A stretch of 6,044 nucleotides of DNA from Comamonadaceae bacterium (GTDB taxonomy: Bacteria > Pseudomonadota > Gammaproteobacteria > Burkholderiales > Burkholderiaceae_C), in assembly GCA_947466165.1 (NCBI GenBank), contig CANIDW010000102.1:1-6044 (forward strand). Direction: 5' to 3'. The number at the start of each line of letters is the position of its first letter. Positions within the stretch are counted from its first letter, which is position 1. Of the stretch, positions 1 through 6,044 are shown in pieces. The notes under the pieces are model-generated. The model was not told the origin of the DNA, did not search any database, and saw nothing but the letters and a program-made list of their open reading frames with translations. The position numbers and the translations under genes were made by a program.

Positions 1-2482
1 ACTGCGGCTGCTCATTGTGGCGGTCACCTTGGCCGTGGCTTCGCTGACAGCGGTTGGTTTTTTTGCCGACCGGCTCAAGGGCGGACTCGAGCGGGATGCG
101 CGCCAATTACTCGGTGGCGATGTCATCGTCAACAGCGACCAGCCGGCGCCCGCAGAATTTCTGGAAAAGGCCGTTGCCTTGGGTTTGCGTACCAGCCAGC
201 AGCTGAGTTTTCCCACCATGGCGCGGGCGCGTGACGAAGATGGCGGCGCCAGCAAATTGGTCGCATTCAAAGCGGTCGCTGCCGGCTATCCCTTGCGTGG
301 AAATTTACGCGTGGCCGAGGGCCCCGGCTTGAGCGCTGAGCTCACGCGTGAGATTCCTGCAGCCGGCACGGTGTGGGTGGAGGCCGCGCTGCTGGACGCC
401 CTGGGTCTGGAGATGGGCCAGCCCCTGCTGCTGGGTGATGCGAGCTTGCGGGTCAGCAAGATCATCGTCAGTGAGCCCGACCGGGGTGGCGGCTTCATCA
501 GTTTTTCGCCGCGCGTGATGCTCAATCAAGCCGATGTTGCGGCCACTGGTCTGGTTCAGCCGACCAGCCGCAGCACCTACCGCCTGGCCGTGGCCGGCGA
601 GGACCGGGCTGTCAAGGCTTACATCGCGTGGACCACGCAAGTAGTCGACAAAAATGATGTGCGGGGCTTGCGCATAGAGTCAATGGACAGCGGCAGGCCC
701 GAGATGCGCCAGACGCTGGACCGTGCCGAAAAATTCCTCAACCTGGTCAGCCTGCTGGCGGCGCTGCTCAGTGCGGTAGCCGTAGCCATCGTGTCGCGCG
801 GCTTTGCCGCCAAACACTTAGACGACTGCGCCATGCTGCGCGTGCTGGGCCAGTCGCAGCGCACCATTGCGCTGGCCTACAGCTTTGAGTTTGTACTCGT
901 GGGCCTGTTTGCCAGCGCGCTGGGCGTGGCCCTGGGTTTTGCAGTGCATAACGTCTTTGTGCTCTTACTGGCCGGTCTGGTCGAGGCGGCGCTGCCGGCT
1001 GCGTCGCTCTGGCCGGTGGTGTTTGGCATGGGCATGGGCTTGACTTTATTGCTTGCTTTCGGCCTGCCCCCCGTTTTGCAACTGGCGCAGGTGCCTCCGC
1101 TGCGCGTCATACGCCGCGATGTCGGCAAACTCAAGCCGGCCTCTATGGCGGTGCTTTTGGTCGGAGTGCTCGGCTTTGCCGTCTTGTTGCTGGCCGCCAG
1201 CAGCGATATCAAGCTTGGGCTGATCGCTGTGGGCGGTTTTGCCGGCGCGGTACTGCTGTTTGCGCTGGCCAGCTATGCGGCGCTGCGCTTGCTGCGCGCC
1301 AGTGTCAACGAGGCCACGGCGCCGCGCTGGCTGGTGCTGGCCACGCGGCAGTTGGCGGCGCGGCCGGCTTTTGCGGTGGTGCAAGTCAGTGCGCTGGCAG
1401 TGGGCCTGCTGGCCTTGGTGCTGCTGGTCTTGCTGCGTACCGACCTCATCAGCAGTTGGCGGCAGGCCACACCGCCGGATGCACCGAACCGTTTCATCAT
1501 CAACGTGCAGCCCGAGCAAAGTGATGCCTTTCAACAAGCACTGCGGCAAGCCGGCGTGAGCCGCTATGACTGGTTCCCCATGATTCGCGGCCGTCTGGTG
1601 GCCGTCAACGGCCAGTCGGTCAAACCCGAAGACTATGCAGACGCGCGCGCCCAGCGTCTGGTGGACCGTGAATTCAACCTCTCCAATGCCGCTGCGCTGC
1701 CGGCCCACAACCAGGTGTTGGCCGGCCGCTGGACCCCCGAAGAAAAAAATGCGCTCAGCGTCGAACAAGGCCTGGCTGACACCCTGGGCTTGAAGTTGGG
1801 TGACTCCCTGCGCTTTGACATTGGCGGACAAACCAGCGAAGCACGCATCACCAGCATGCGTAAAGTGGACTGGACTTCCATGCGCGTGAACTTCTTTGTG
1901 ATTTACCCGGTCAGCGAACTCGCTGACGTGCCGCTGAGCTATATCAGTGCTTTCCGTGCACCGCTGCCGGCACCGGCTACTGCCGGGCAACGCACGCTCA
2001 GCTTTGACAACAATTTAGTACGTGCGTTCCCGAACATCACCAACATCGACACGAGCAGCACCTTGGCGCAAGTTCAGCGCGTGCTCGACCAGGTGATTCG
2101 CGCCATTGAGTTTTTGTTCGGCTTCACCTTGGCCGCCGGGTTGGTGGTGTTGTTTGCCGCTGTAACGGCCACACGTGAAGAGCGGGCGCGCGAGTTTGCC
2201 ATCATGCGCGCAGTCGGTGCACGCGCTTCGCTGCTGCGGCAGGTGCAACGCGCCGAACTCGCCGGTGTCGGCCTGCTGGCCGGCTTCTTGGCCTCGGCGG
2301 TGGCGGTGGGAGTGGGCTGGGCCTTGGCGCGCTATGTGTTTAACTTTGCCTGGACAGCCTCCTGGCTGGTGCTGTTGCTTGGCAGTCTGGCAGGCGCTGT
2401 GCTGGCGCTGGCGGCCGGCTGGTGGGGCTTGCATTCTGTGCTCAACACGCCGGTGGTGCAAACCCTCAGGCAGTCGCAGTGA
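1..2482 (+). CDS. ybbP: FtsX/YbbP-family ABC transporter permease (5' partial)
   Basis: Large inner-membrane permease of the FtsX/MacB-like YbbP family, which works with a separate ATPase (YbbA type, expected just upstream) and is not itself an ATPase. The frame is open to the left edge; the in-frame residues LRLLI before the GTG at 17 belong to the first membrane helix, so GTG 17 is an internal codon and the true start lies outside the window. Numbering from that GTG, I see about ten hydrophobic segments: 1-16, 240-261, 287-316, 331-356, 374-394, 399-423, 450-474, 696-718, 750-772 and 778-802. Two large soluble, presumably periplasmic, domains lie at about 17-239 and 475-695, giving the duplicated architecture of the family. 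Family-like patches are AVASLTAVGFFADRL near the start, HLDDCAMLRVLG after the second helix, KVDWTSMRVNFFVIYP in the second soluble domain and REFAIMRAVGA after the eighth helix. The 826 visible residues are close to full length. The substrate is unknown; lipid or hydrophobic-compound extraction is suggested for the family. Stop TGA at 2480-2482. Confidence 0.93.
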   Translation, partial: LRLLIVAVTLAVASLTAVGFFADRLKGGLERDARQLLGGDVIVNSDQPAPAEFLEKAVALGLRTSQQLSFPTMARARDEDGGASKLVAFKAVAAGYPLRGNLRVAEGPGLSAELTREIPAAGTVWVEAALLDALGLEMGQPLLLGDASLRVSKIIVSEPDRGGGFISFSPRVMLNQADVAATGLVQPTSRSTYRLAVAGEDRAVKAYIAWTTQVVDKNDVRGLRIESMDSGRPEMRQTLDRAEKFLNLVSLLAALLSAVAVAIVSRGFAAKHLDDCAMLRVLGQSQRTIALAYSFEFVLVGLFASALGVALGFAVHNVFVLLLAGLVEAALPAASLWPVVFGMGMGLTLLLAFGLPPVLQLAQVPPLRVIRRDVGKLKPASMAVLLVGVLGFAVLLLAASSDIKLGLIAVGGFAGAVLLFALASYAALRLLRASVNEATAPRWLVLATRQLAARPAFAVVQVSALAVGLLALVLLVLLRTDLISSWRQATPPDAPNRFIINVQPEQSDAFQQALRQAGVSRYDWFPMIRGRLVAVNGQSVKPEDYADARAQRLVDREFNLSNAAALPAHNQVLAGRWTPEEKNALSVEQGLADTLGLKLGDSLRFDIGGQTSEARITSMRKVDWTSMRVNFFVIYPVSELADVPLSYISAFRAPLPAPATAGQRTLSFDNNLVRAFPNITNIDTSSTLAQVQRVLDQVIRAIEFLFGFTLAAGLVVLFAAVTATREERAREFAIMRAVGARASLLRQVQRAELAGVGLLAGFLASAVAVGVGWALARYVFNFAWTASWLVLLLGSLAGAVLALAAGWWGLHSVLNTPVVQTLRQSQ

Positions 2483-2506
2483 TGTCCTTGGCGGGCGCAA
2501 GAGACA

Positions 2507-2931
2507 ATGTCTGCCATGAACATTGAAGACAAGCCGCCTGGTAAGCCGCCGTTTGAAACACCGTTTGACTGGATAGGCGGCGAAAGCCATGTTCATGCGC
2601 TGGTAGACCGCTTTTATGACCTGATGGACCTGGAGCCCGGCTATGCCGCATTGCGCGCCGCCCACGGCACGGAGCTGGCCAATGCGCGTGAAAAACTCAA
2701 AATGTTTTTAACCGGCTGGATGGGTGGGCCGCAGCGCTATACCGAACAATTCGGCCATCCACGACTGCGAATGCGCCACATGCCGTTTCCATCGGCATTG
2801 CCGAGCGTGACCAGTGGGTGGCCTGCATGGACCAGGCGATGCAAGAGACCGCGATAGATGACGCCCTGCGCACACGCCTCAAAGAATCTTTCATGCAGAC
2901 GGCCGACTGGATGCGCAACCGAGGGGTTTGA
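2507..2931 (+). pseudogene. group 2 truncated hemoglobin, frameshifted
   Basis: Small 2-on-2 heme protein (trHbO/YjbI-like, group II), a cytoplasmic oxygen-binding globin. From ATG 2507 the frame carries helix B with RFYDLMD (Tyr37, the B10 position), the GWMGGP turn (70-75) and HPRLRMRHMPFP, in which His91 is the proximal heme ligand. After Pro95 this frame turns into non-globin sequence and stops at 2857. In the +1 neighbouring frame from 2791 the protein resumes exactly where expected: IGIAERDQWVACMDQAM, containing the Trp of group II helix G (G8), then helix H ending WMRNRGV and a TGA at 2929-2931. Restoring one C at about 2789-2790 (TTTCCATC to TTTCCCATC) gives one continuous protein of about 141 residues, normal for the family. 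Start choice: ATG 2507 has only a weak purine stretch (AAGAGA) ahead; ATG 2516 is an alternative. It lies 24 bases after the permease stop, so it is probably co-transcribed with it. As written, the product would lack helices G and H and should not fold as a globin. It may be a real null allele or a sequencing error. Confidence 0.88.
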
Positions 2932-2937
2932 AAAGCC

Positions 2938-3720
2938 TCAGCTCCAGCCGGCATCCACTGTGAATTCTTGCGCGGTACACATGGCCGATTCATCTGAAGC
3001 CAGAAAAAGCACCATGCGGGCAATGTCCAGGGCTTGCAGTTTGTCTGGCAGACACTGGTTTTGATGCAGTGATTTTTCGCCCTCAGCATCCAGCCAGAGT
3101 TTGATTTGTCGCTCTGTCATGACCCAGCCGGGTGATACCGTGTTGATGCGGATGCGGTGCTCGCCCAGGCTCTTGGCCAGACCGCGCGTCAGGCCGTTGA
3201 CCGAGGACTTGGCCACGGCATAGCAGGGAAAGCCCGCGCCCTTGGTCTGCCAGCCGGTTGAACCCAGGTTGATGACCGAGCCGCCGCCCAGGCGTTTCAT
3301 GCCAGGCACCAGCGACTGGATGGTGAAAAAAGCCGGGCGCTGGTTGACCGCCATGCGCTCGTCCCAATATTCAGGGGTGACCGATTCCATGGTGTGGCGG
3401 TCATCGCGCGCAACGTTGTTGACGGCGGTGGAAAAGTCGCCCAGCTCTTGCACCGCCTGCGCAATGCTTTGCTGCAAGGCTGCGACGTCCCGCACGTCGC
3501 ACAGTTGCCACCAGGGCGGCGTGTGACCGGCCGCCGTGATGCGGTCAACCAGCGCCTGGCTCTCGGCTTCAGCCAGATCGACAAAGGCCACCTGCGCGCT
3601 TTGCTGTGCAAAGGCTTCGACGATGGCCGCACCTATGCCGGTGCCGCCGCCGGTGACAAAAACGCGTTTGCCAGCCAGACTGGGGTAGCGGGCCATGGCG
3701 GGCGGGATGGAGGTGCTCAT
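2938..3720 (-). CDS. SDR-family aldose 1-dehydrogenase (D-xylose/galactose 1-dehydrogenase-like)
   Basis: Classical short-chain dehydrogenase/reductase of 260 residues, likely oxidising the C1 hydroxyl of a cyclic aldose with NAD(P)+ to the lactone in the cytoplasm. Seen directly: nucleotide-binding TGGGTGIG at 23-30; Asp48 at the end of the second strand, which usually favours NAD+; NNVA at 101-104 in place of the usual NNAG; Asn126; catalytic Ser154, Tyr167 and Lys171 (YAVAK); and a C-terminal DAGWS. The patches YPSLAGKRV, RDDRH, YWDER and the ending ASDESAMCTAQEFTVDAGW resemble, from memory, Caulobacter D-xylose 1-dehydrogenase (XylB), which also has NDDRH, YWDER and an IDAGW ending. The open frame extends upstream to 3954, but I place the start at ATG 3720: it sits one base after the dehydratase stop (TAA-G-ATG), the usual SDR N-terminus follows directly, and the upstream part overlaps a conserved enzyme. 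No strong Shine-Dalgarno is seen, so translation probably depends on coupling. Exact sugar substrate unresolved; L-arabinose, D-galactose, L-fucose or a uronate are possible. Confidence 0.9.
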   Translation of the reverse strand: MSTSIPPAMARYPSLAGKRVFVTGGGTGIGAAIVEAFAQQSAQVAFVDLAEAESQALVDRITAAGHTPPWWQLCDVRDVAALQQSIAQAVQELGDFSTAVNNVARDDRHTMESVTPEYWDERMAVNQRPAFFTIQSLVPGMKRLGGGSVINLGSTGWQTKGAGFPCYAVAKSSVNGLTRGLAKSLGEHRIRINTVSPGWVMTERQIKLWLDAEGEKSLHQNQCLPDKLQALDIARMVLFLASDESAMCTAQEFTVDAGWS

Positions 3721-3721
3721 C

Positions 3722-4990
3722 TTAAAAGCGCGGGCGTGCAGGGTTGAAGTCGGGCTGGTGCTTGCGCATCTCGCTGGCGTCATCGCGGTGCGTGATGCCG
3801 CAGGCCAGGTAGTTCTGGTGCAGCCGTGCCAGCGCTGTGCGGTCGAGCTTGACGCCCAGACCCGGGCCGGGCGGTGGCGCCAGTTGGCCGTCCCGGATGA
3901 CGAGCTTGCCGCCCTCGATGACCTCGTCTTCCTGCCAGGGGTAGTGCGTGTCACTGGCGTAGCTGAGGTTGGGCAGTGTCATGCCCACATGCGTCATGGC
4001 CGCCAGACTGATGCCCATGTGCGAGTTGGAATGCATGGAAATACCCAGCCCGAAAACCCGCCCCATGGCGGCCAGTTGCTGCGTGGCGCGCAGGCCGCCC
4101 CAGTAATGGTGGTCGGACAAAATGACCTGCACCGCATTGAGCGCGATGGTGCGCGGCAAATGCCCGAAAGCAATCGTCACCATGTTGGTGGCCAGCGGCA
4201 TGTTGGCAAAGGTGGCAACTTCGCCCATTTCTTCAAGCGTGCTGACAGGGTCTTCCAGGTACTCGAGCAGGCCGGGTTCAGACAGTGCCGGCATCAGGCG
4301 GCGCGTGGTCGCGACCGACCAGCCGCCATTGGGGTCTATGCGCAGAGGGTGTTTGGGAAACGCGGCGCGCAAGGCGCGCAGACCCTCGACTTCGAACTCA
4401 GGCTCAAACACGCCGGCCTTGAGCTTGATGGAGCCAAAGCCGTATTCATCCACCATGCGGTGCGCTTGTTCAACCAGTTGTTCCGGGGTGATGGCCTCGC
4501 CCCAGCTGTCGGTGGGGTAGCCCGGGTCACTGTGGTGCTTGGCAAATTTATAGAAACGATAGGCGCTGTAGCCCACATGCGAGCGCACCGCGCCGCCCAG
4601 CAAATCATGCAGAGGCCGGCCGGTGATCTGGCCCTGCAAGTCCCAGAACGGCACTTCGAAAGCACCCAGCGCGCTGGCACGGGCCTTGTCACCCTTGGGT
4701 GTAAAAGCTTTACCGATGTCAGGCTCATCGCCAACGCAGCGGTACACCGCCTGCGTCAACGCGTTCAGGTGAAACGGGTCCAAGCCGATCAGCGAAGGTG
4801 CAATGCGTCGCAGGTTGGCCAATGTGTCGGCTTCGCCATAGCTTTCACCCAGACCGATCCGTCCGCTATCGGTTTCAATCTCGATGATGCTGCGCAAAGC
4901 CCAAGGCTGGTGCACGCCCGCCACGTTGAGCAGCGGCGGGTCTCTGAACGCAATCGGTGTGATTCGTATGTCTGCAATGCGCTCTCGCAT
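3722..4990 (-). CDS. enolase-superfamily sugar-acid dehydratase, glucarate dehydratase subgroup
   Basis: Predicted Mg2+-dependent dehydratase of 422 residues that removes water from a sugar acid through an enediolate intermediate, giving a 2-keto-3-deoxy product. The N-terminal capping domain (about 1-135) carries NVAGVH (22-27), like the substrate-facing NxxGxH of glucarate dehydratase. The barrel domain shows the complete active site: KLK (Lys189, Lys191) as the base pair, metal ligands Asp219 (RIDPN), Glu246 (LEDP) and Asn269 (ATNM), and the Asp293/His320 dyad (SDHHYW and MHSNSH). The C-terminus (PGLGVKLD, then ARPRF) follows the glucarate dehydratase pattern. It is about 24 residues shorter than E. 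coli GudD as I recall it; the loop after the Glu ligand is shorter and lacks the SGRE motif, and HSNNHFDIS is replaced by HSNSHMGIS. I therefore call the subgroup firmly but the substrate (D-glucarate, EC 4.2.1.40) only tentatively. The start ATG 4990 has a good AAGGTG ribosome site. It is the third visible operon gene, 19 bases after the epimerase stop. Confidence 0.88.
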   Translation of the reverse strand: MRERIADIRITPIAFRDPPLLNVAGVHQPWALRSIIEIETDSGRIGLGESYGEADTLANLRRIAPSLIGLDPFHLNALTQAVYRCVGDEPDIGKAFTPKGDKARASALGAFEVPFWDLQGQITGRPLHDLLGGAVRSHVGYSAYRFYKFAKHHSDPGYPTDSWGEAITPEQLVEQAHRMVDEYGFGSIKLKAGVFEPEFEVEGLRALRAAFPKHPLRIDPNGGWSVATTRRLMPALSEPGLLEYLEDPVSTLEEMGEVATFANMPLATNMVTIAFGHLPRTIALNAVQVILSDHHYWGGLRATQQLAAMGRVFGLGISMHSNSHMGISLAAMTHVGMTLPNLSYASDTHYPWQEDEVIEGGKLVIRDGQLAPPPGPGLGVKLDRTALARLHQNYLACGITHRDDASEMRKHQPDFNPARPRF

Positions 4991-4994
4991 GGGG

Positions 4995-5000
4995 CACCTT
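4995..5000 (-). promoter_or_regulatory. ribosome binding site of the glucarate-dehydratase-like gene
   Basis: Reading the minus strand, AAGGTG lies four bases before ATG 4990, inside the 19-base gap after the epimerase stop. It is the clearest Shine-Dalgarno sequence in the operon and supports the 4990 start. Confidence 0.6.
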
Positions 5001-5009
5001 GTGGAGTTT

Positions 5010-5948
5010 TCAGGAAATACCGGAGGCCAAGCTCAGCGTCATGGGACCGCTGATGGTTTCGCCGCAGACCAGCAGGACGCTACCAGTGCCGGCCATACCC
5101 TGCGCTGCCAGGTTAAAGGCGTTAGTGACATGGCTGACCGGCTCGATGCAAAGGTAAGCGCCTTGCGGCGGTCTGTGCACCACCAGGTGCGACAGCAGCG
5201 GGCCTGTTTGCATATCAAGTTGATCACCGCCGGGCAAGTCCAGCCTCAGCCGGCCGTCCCAGCCGGACAGGTAATCGGTCATCGTGCCTTCGCGCAGAGC
5301 ACGGGCTTTGGCAAAAGATTCGCCCGCCGGCAAGGGGCGCGCTGACAGCGCCAGAAAGTCTGCATCGCTGTCCCACAGCTGGCTGGCCTGGTAACGCAGT
5401 TGCGCTGTCGGCACATGCAGGAAGTAGGGGTGCCAGCCCAGCCCGGCGGGCATGCTGCGCGCGTCCAGGTTGGTCAGCGTCATCTCCAGTTGCAGCGCAT
5501 CGTCTCGCAGTTGAAAGCGCATTTCGCTTTGGAAATGCCAGGGCCAGGCGTCGCTGGCGGTGTGGTCCAGCACCAGCGTGGCCGATGACGCGTCGTGCGC
5601 CTGCACTGTCCAGACCATACCGTGCGCCGGGCCGTGCAGTGTGTGCGGCGCAGCGTCCGGGTGCGGGCTCAGGGCCACCCGGCCATCGGGCGTTTGAACT
5701 TGCGCATTGGCGATTCGGTTGGAGTAAGGCAGCAACGGGTAAATGCCGCCCTTGGCCCAGCGCAGCGGGTCCACGCCTTGCGCGGTGTACGGAAACAGCA
5801 CATCGACAGTGCGCCCGTCATCACGCGCCAGTGTGAGGCTGCACACCCGGCCACCGGCCGCCGGCCTCAGTACCGCGCAGGCCTGGCCGGCGCGCAGCAG
5901 CAGGTCGCCGGGGTAAGTGCTTGCCTCAGGCATAGGCGCTGGATCCAT
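5010..5948 (-). CDS. aldose 1-epimerase (GalM-like)
   Basis: Mutarotase-family protein of 312 residues from ATG 5948, or 307 from ATG 5933. It would interconvert the alpha and beta anomers of a free aldose in the cytoplasm. Family signatures, numbered from 5948: GGRVCSLTL (32-40), PLLPYSNRIAN (71-81), HTLHG with His105, GLGWHPYFL with His173 as the probable catalytic acid, and CIEPVSHVTNAFN with Glu269 as the probable catalytic base. No signal peptide is seen. The length fits the single-domain beta-sandwich family. Start choice is open: ATG 5948 overlaps the preceding coding region by 23 bases, while ATG 5933 overlaps it by 8 (ATGCCTGA); neither has a convincing Shine-Dalgarno, so translation is probably coupled to the upstream gene. 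The conserved region begins well after both. Next to an aldose 1-dehydrogenase, the likely job is to supply the anomer which that enzyme oxidises. Sugar specificity cannot be read from the sequence; this broad group also includes hexose-6-phosphate epimerases. Confidence 0.88.
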   Translation of the reverse strand: MDPAPMPEASTYPGDLLLRAGQACAVLRPAAGGRVCSLTLARDDGRTVDVLFPYTAQGVDPLRWAKGGIYPLLPYSNRIANAQVQTPDGRVALSPHPDAAPHTLHGPAHGMVWTVQAHDASSATLVLDHTASDAWPWHFQSEMRFQLRDDALQLEMTLTNLDARSMPAGLGWHPYFLHVPTAQLRYQASQLWDSDADFLALSARPLPAGESFAKARALREGTMTDYLSGWDGRLRLDLPGGDQLDMQTGPLLSHLVVHRPPQGAYLCIEPVSHVTNAFNLAAQGMAGTGSVLLVCGETISGPMTLSLASGIS

Positions 5949-6044
5949 CCGGCTTGGTGGGTACTTTGCGTTCCCAGTGAATGTATTGCTCGGTGCCCAG
6001 CAAAGCCTCGTCCATCTCCACGCCCCAGCCAGGGCGGTCCGGCC
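5926..6044 (-). CDS. enolase-superfamily (mandelate racemase/muconate lactonizing-type) protein, C-terminal fragment
   Basis: Only the last 38 codons are in the window; the gene continues past the right edge. Read on the minus strand, the fragment begins PDRPGWGVEMDEALLG and ends in SSAYA followed by TGA at 5926-5928. PGWGVEMDEALL is the characteristic C-terminal element of sugar-acid dehydratases of the mandelate racemase group, where PG(L/W)G(V/I)E(L/M)(D/N)E is common, and the YIHWERK tail that follows is compatible with such enzymes. Catalytic residues lie outside the window, so neither substrate nor subgroup can be assigned; galactonate, fuconate, galactarate or similar dehydratases are all possible. 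It is the first visible gene of the minus-strand operon and overlaps the epimerase start, which points to coupled expression of the two. Confidence 0.72.
   Translation of the reverse strand, partial: PDRPGWGVEMDEALLGTEQYIHWERKVPTKPDGSSAYA

Noticed and set aside
17..19. GTG as the true start of the permease
   Set aside because: The in-frame codons before it (LRLLI) extend the first membrane helix as in relatives, and no ribosome site is present; the gene runs off the left edge.
1046..1990. Minus-strand open frame of 314 codons inside the permease gene
   Set aside because: The opposite strand clearly encodes the permease membrane helices and second soluble domain; the antisense translation is low-complexity, Gln/His/Arg-rich and matches no known fold.
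2175..2519. Plus-strand open frame overlapping the end of the permease
   Set aside because: The translation is Trp/Cys/Arg-rich, out of frame with the well-supported permease, and has no family features.
2921..2939. GAGG...CCTC inverted repeat spanning the two convergent stop codons as a terminator
   Set aside because: Only four contiguous base pairs with an 11-base loop, and no T tract follows on either strand.
3721..3954. N-terminal extension of the dehydrogenase up to the upstream ATG at 3954
   Set aside because: The extra 78 residues are Ser/Thr/Arg-rich, overlap the conserved C-terminal part of the dehydratase, and precede a normal SDR N-terminus; ATG 3720 directly after the dehydratase stop is the better start.
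4361..4380. Repeated GCGCGCA units in the dehydratase gene
   Set aside because: The repeat is short and in frame with Arg/Ala/Leu codons of a conserved region; it is explained by GC-rich codon use.
3695..5053. Long plus-strand open frame of 452 codons opposite the dehydratase gene
   Set aside because: It lies antisense to a protein with a complete enolase-superfamily active site, and its translation is rich in Arg, Gln, His and Gly with no recognisable domain. This is a typical shadow frame of GC-rich coding DNA.

Overview
The window is GC-rich, very densely coding DNA that looks like a chromosome segment from a betaproteobacterium, probably Burkholderiales/Comamonadaceae (Polaromonas- or Rhodoferax-like). 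That placement is inferred from the character of the proteins and was not tested by any search. No RNA gene, mobile element, CRISPR array or long non-coding stretch was seen; nearly every base lies in a gene.

Left part, plus strand (1 to about 2931): the 3' portion of a large FtsX/YbbP-type ABC transporter permease, entering from the left edge without its first residues. It is followed after 24 bases by a group 2 truncated hemoglobin gene. The globin reading frame is broken by an apparent one-base deletion near 2789-2790: everything after the proximal-histidine motif continues perfectly in the next frame. It is either a recent pseudogene or a sequence error.

Right part, minus strand (6044 down to 2938): a compact sugar-oxidation operon read right to left. 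It holds (i) the C-terminal end of an enolase-superfamily (mandelate racemase-like) protein cut by the right edge; (ii) a GalM-type aldose 1-epimerase whose start overlaps the preceding stop; (iii) an enolase-superfamily protein of the glucarate dehydratase subgroup, with all catalytic residues present; (iv) an SDR dehydrogenase that closely resembles Caulobacter-type D-xylose 1-dehydrogenase. Gene junctions are 8-23 base overlap, 19 bases and 1 base, so the genes are very likely co-transcribed and partly translationally coupled. The last gene converges on the globin with only 6 bases between stop codons.

Reading the operon as a pathway: the epimerase supplies the right anomer of an aldose (or uronate), the SDR oxidises C1 to the lactone, a lactonase not visible here or spontaneous hydrolysis opens it, and one or both enolase-superfamily dehydratases remove water from the sugar acid to give a 2-keto-3-deoxy acid. 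The real substrate cannot be read from the sequence. The pairing of an aldose-type dehydrogenase with a glucarate-dehydratase-like enzyme that departs from the classic one at some positions is the most interesting point in the window. I found no evidence of an entirely new kind of system.
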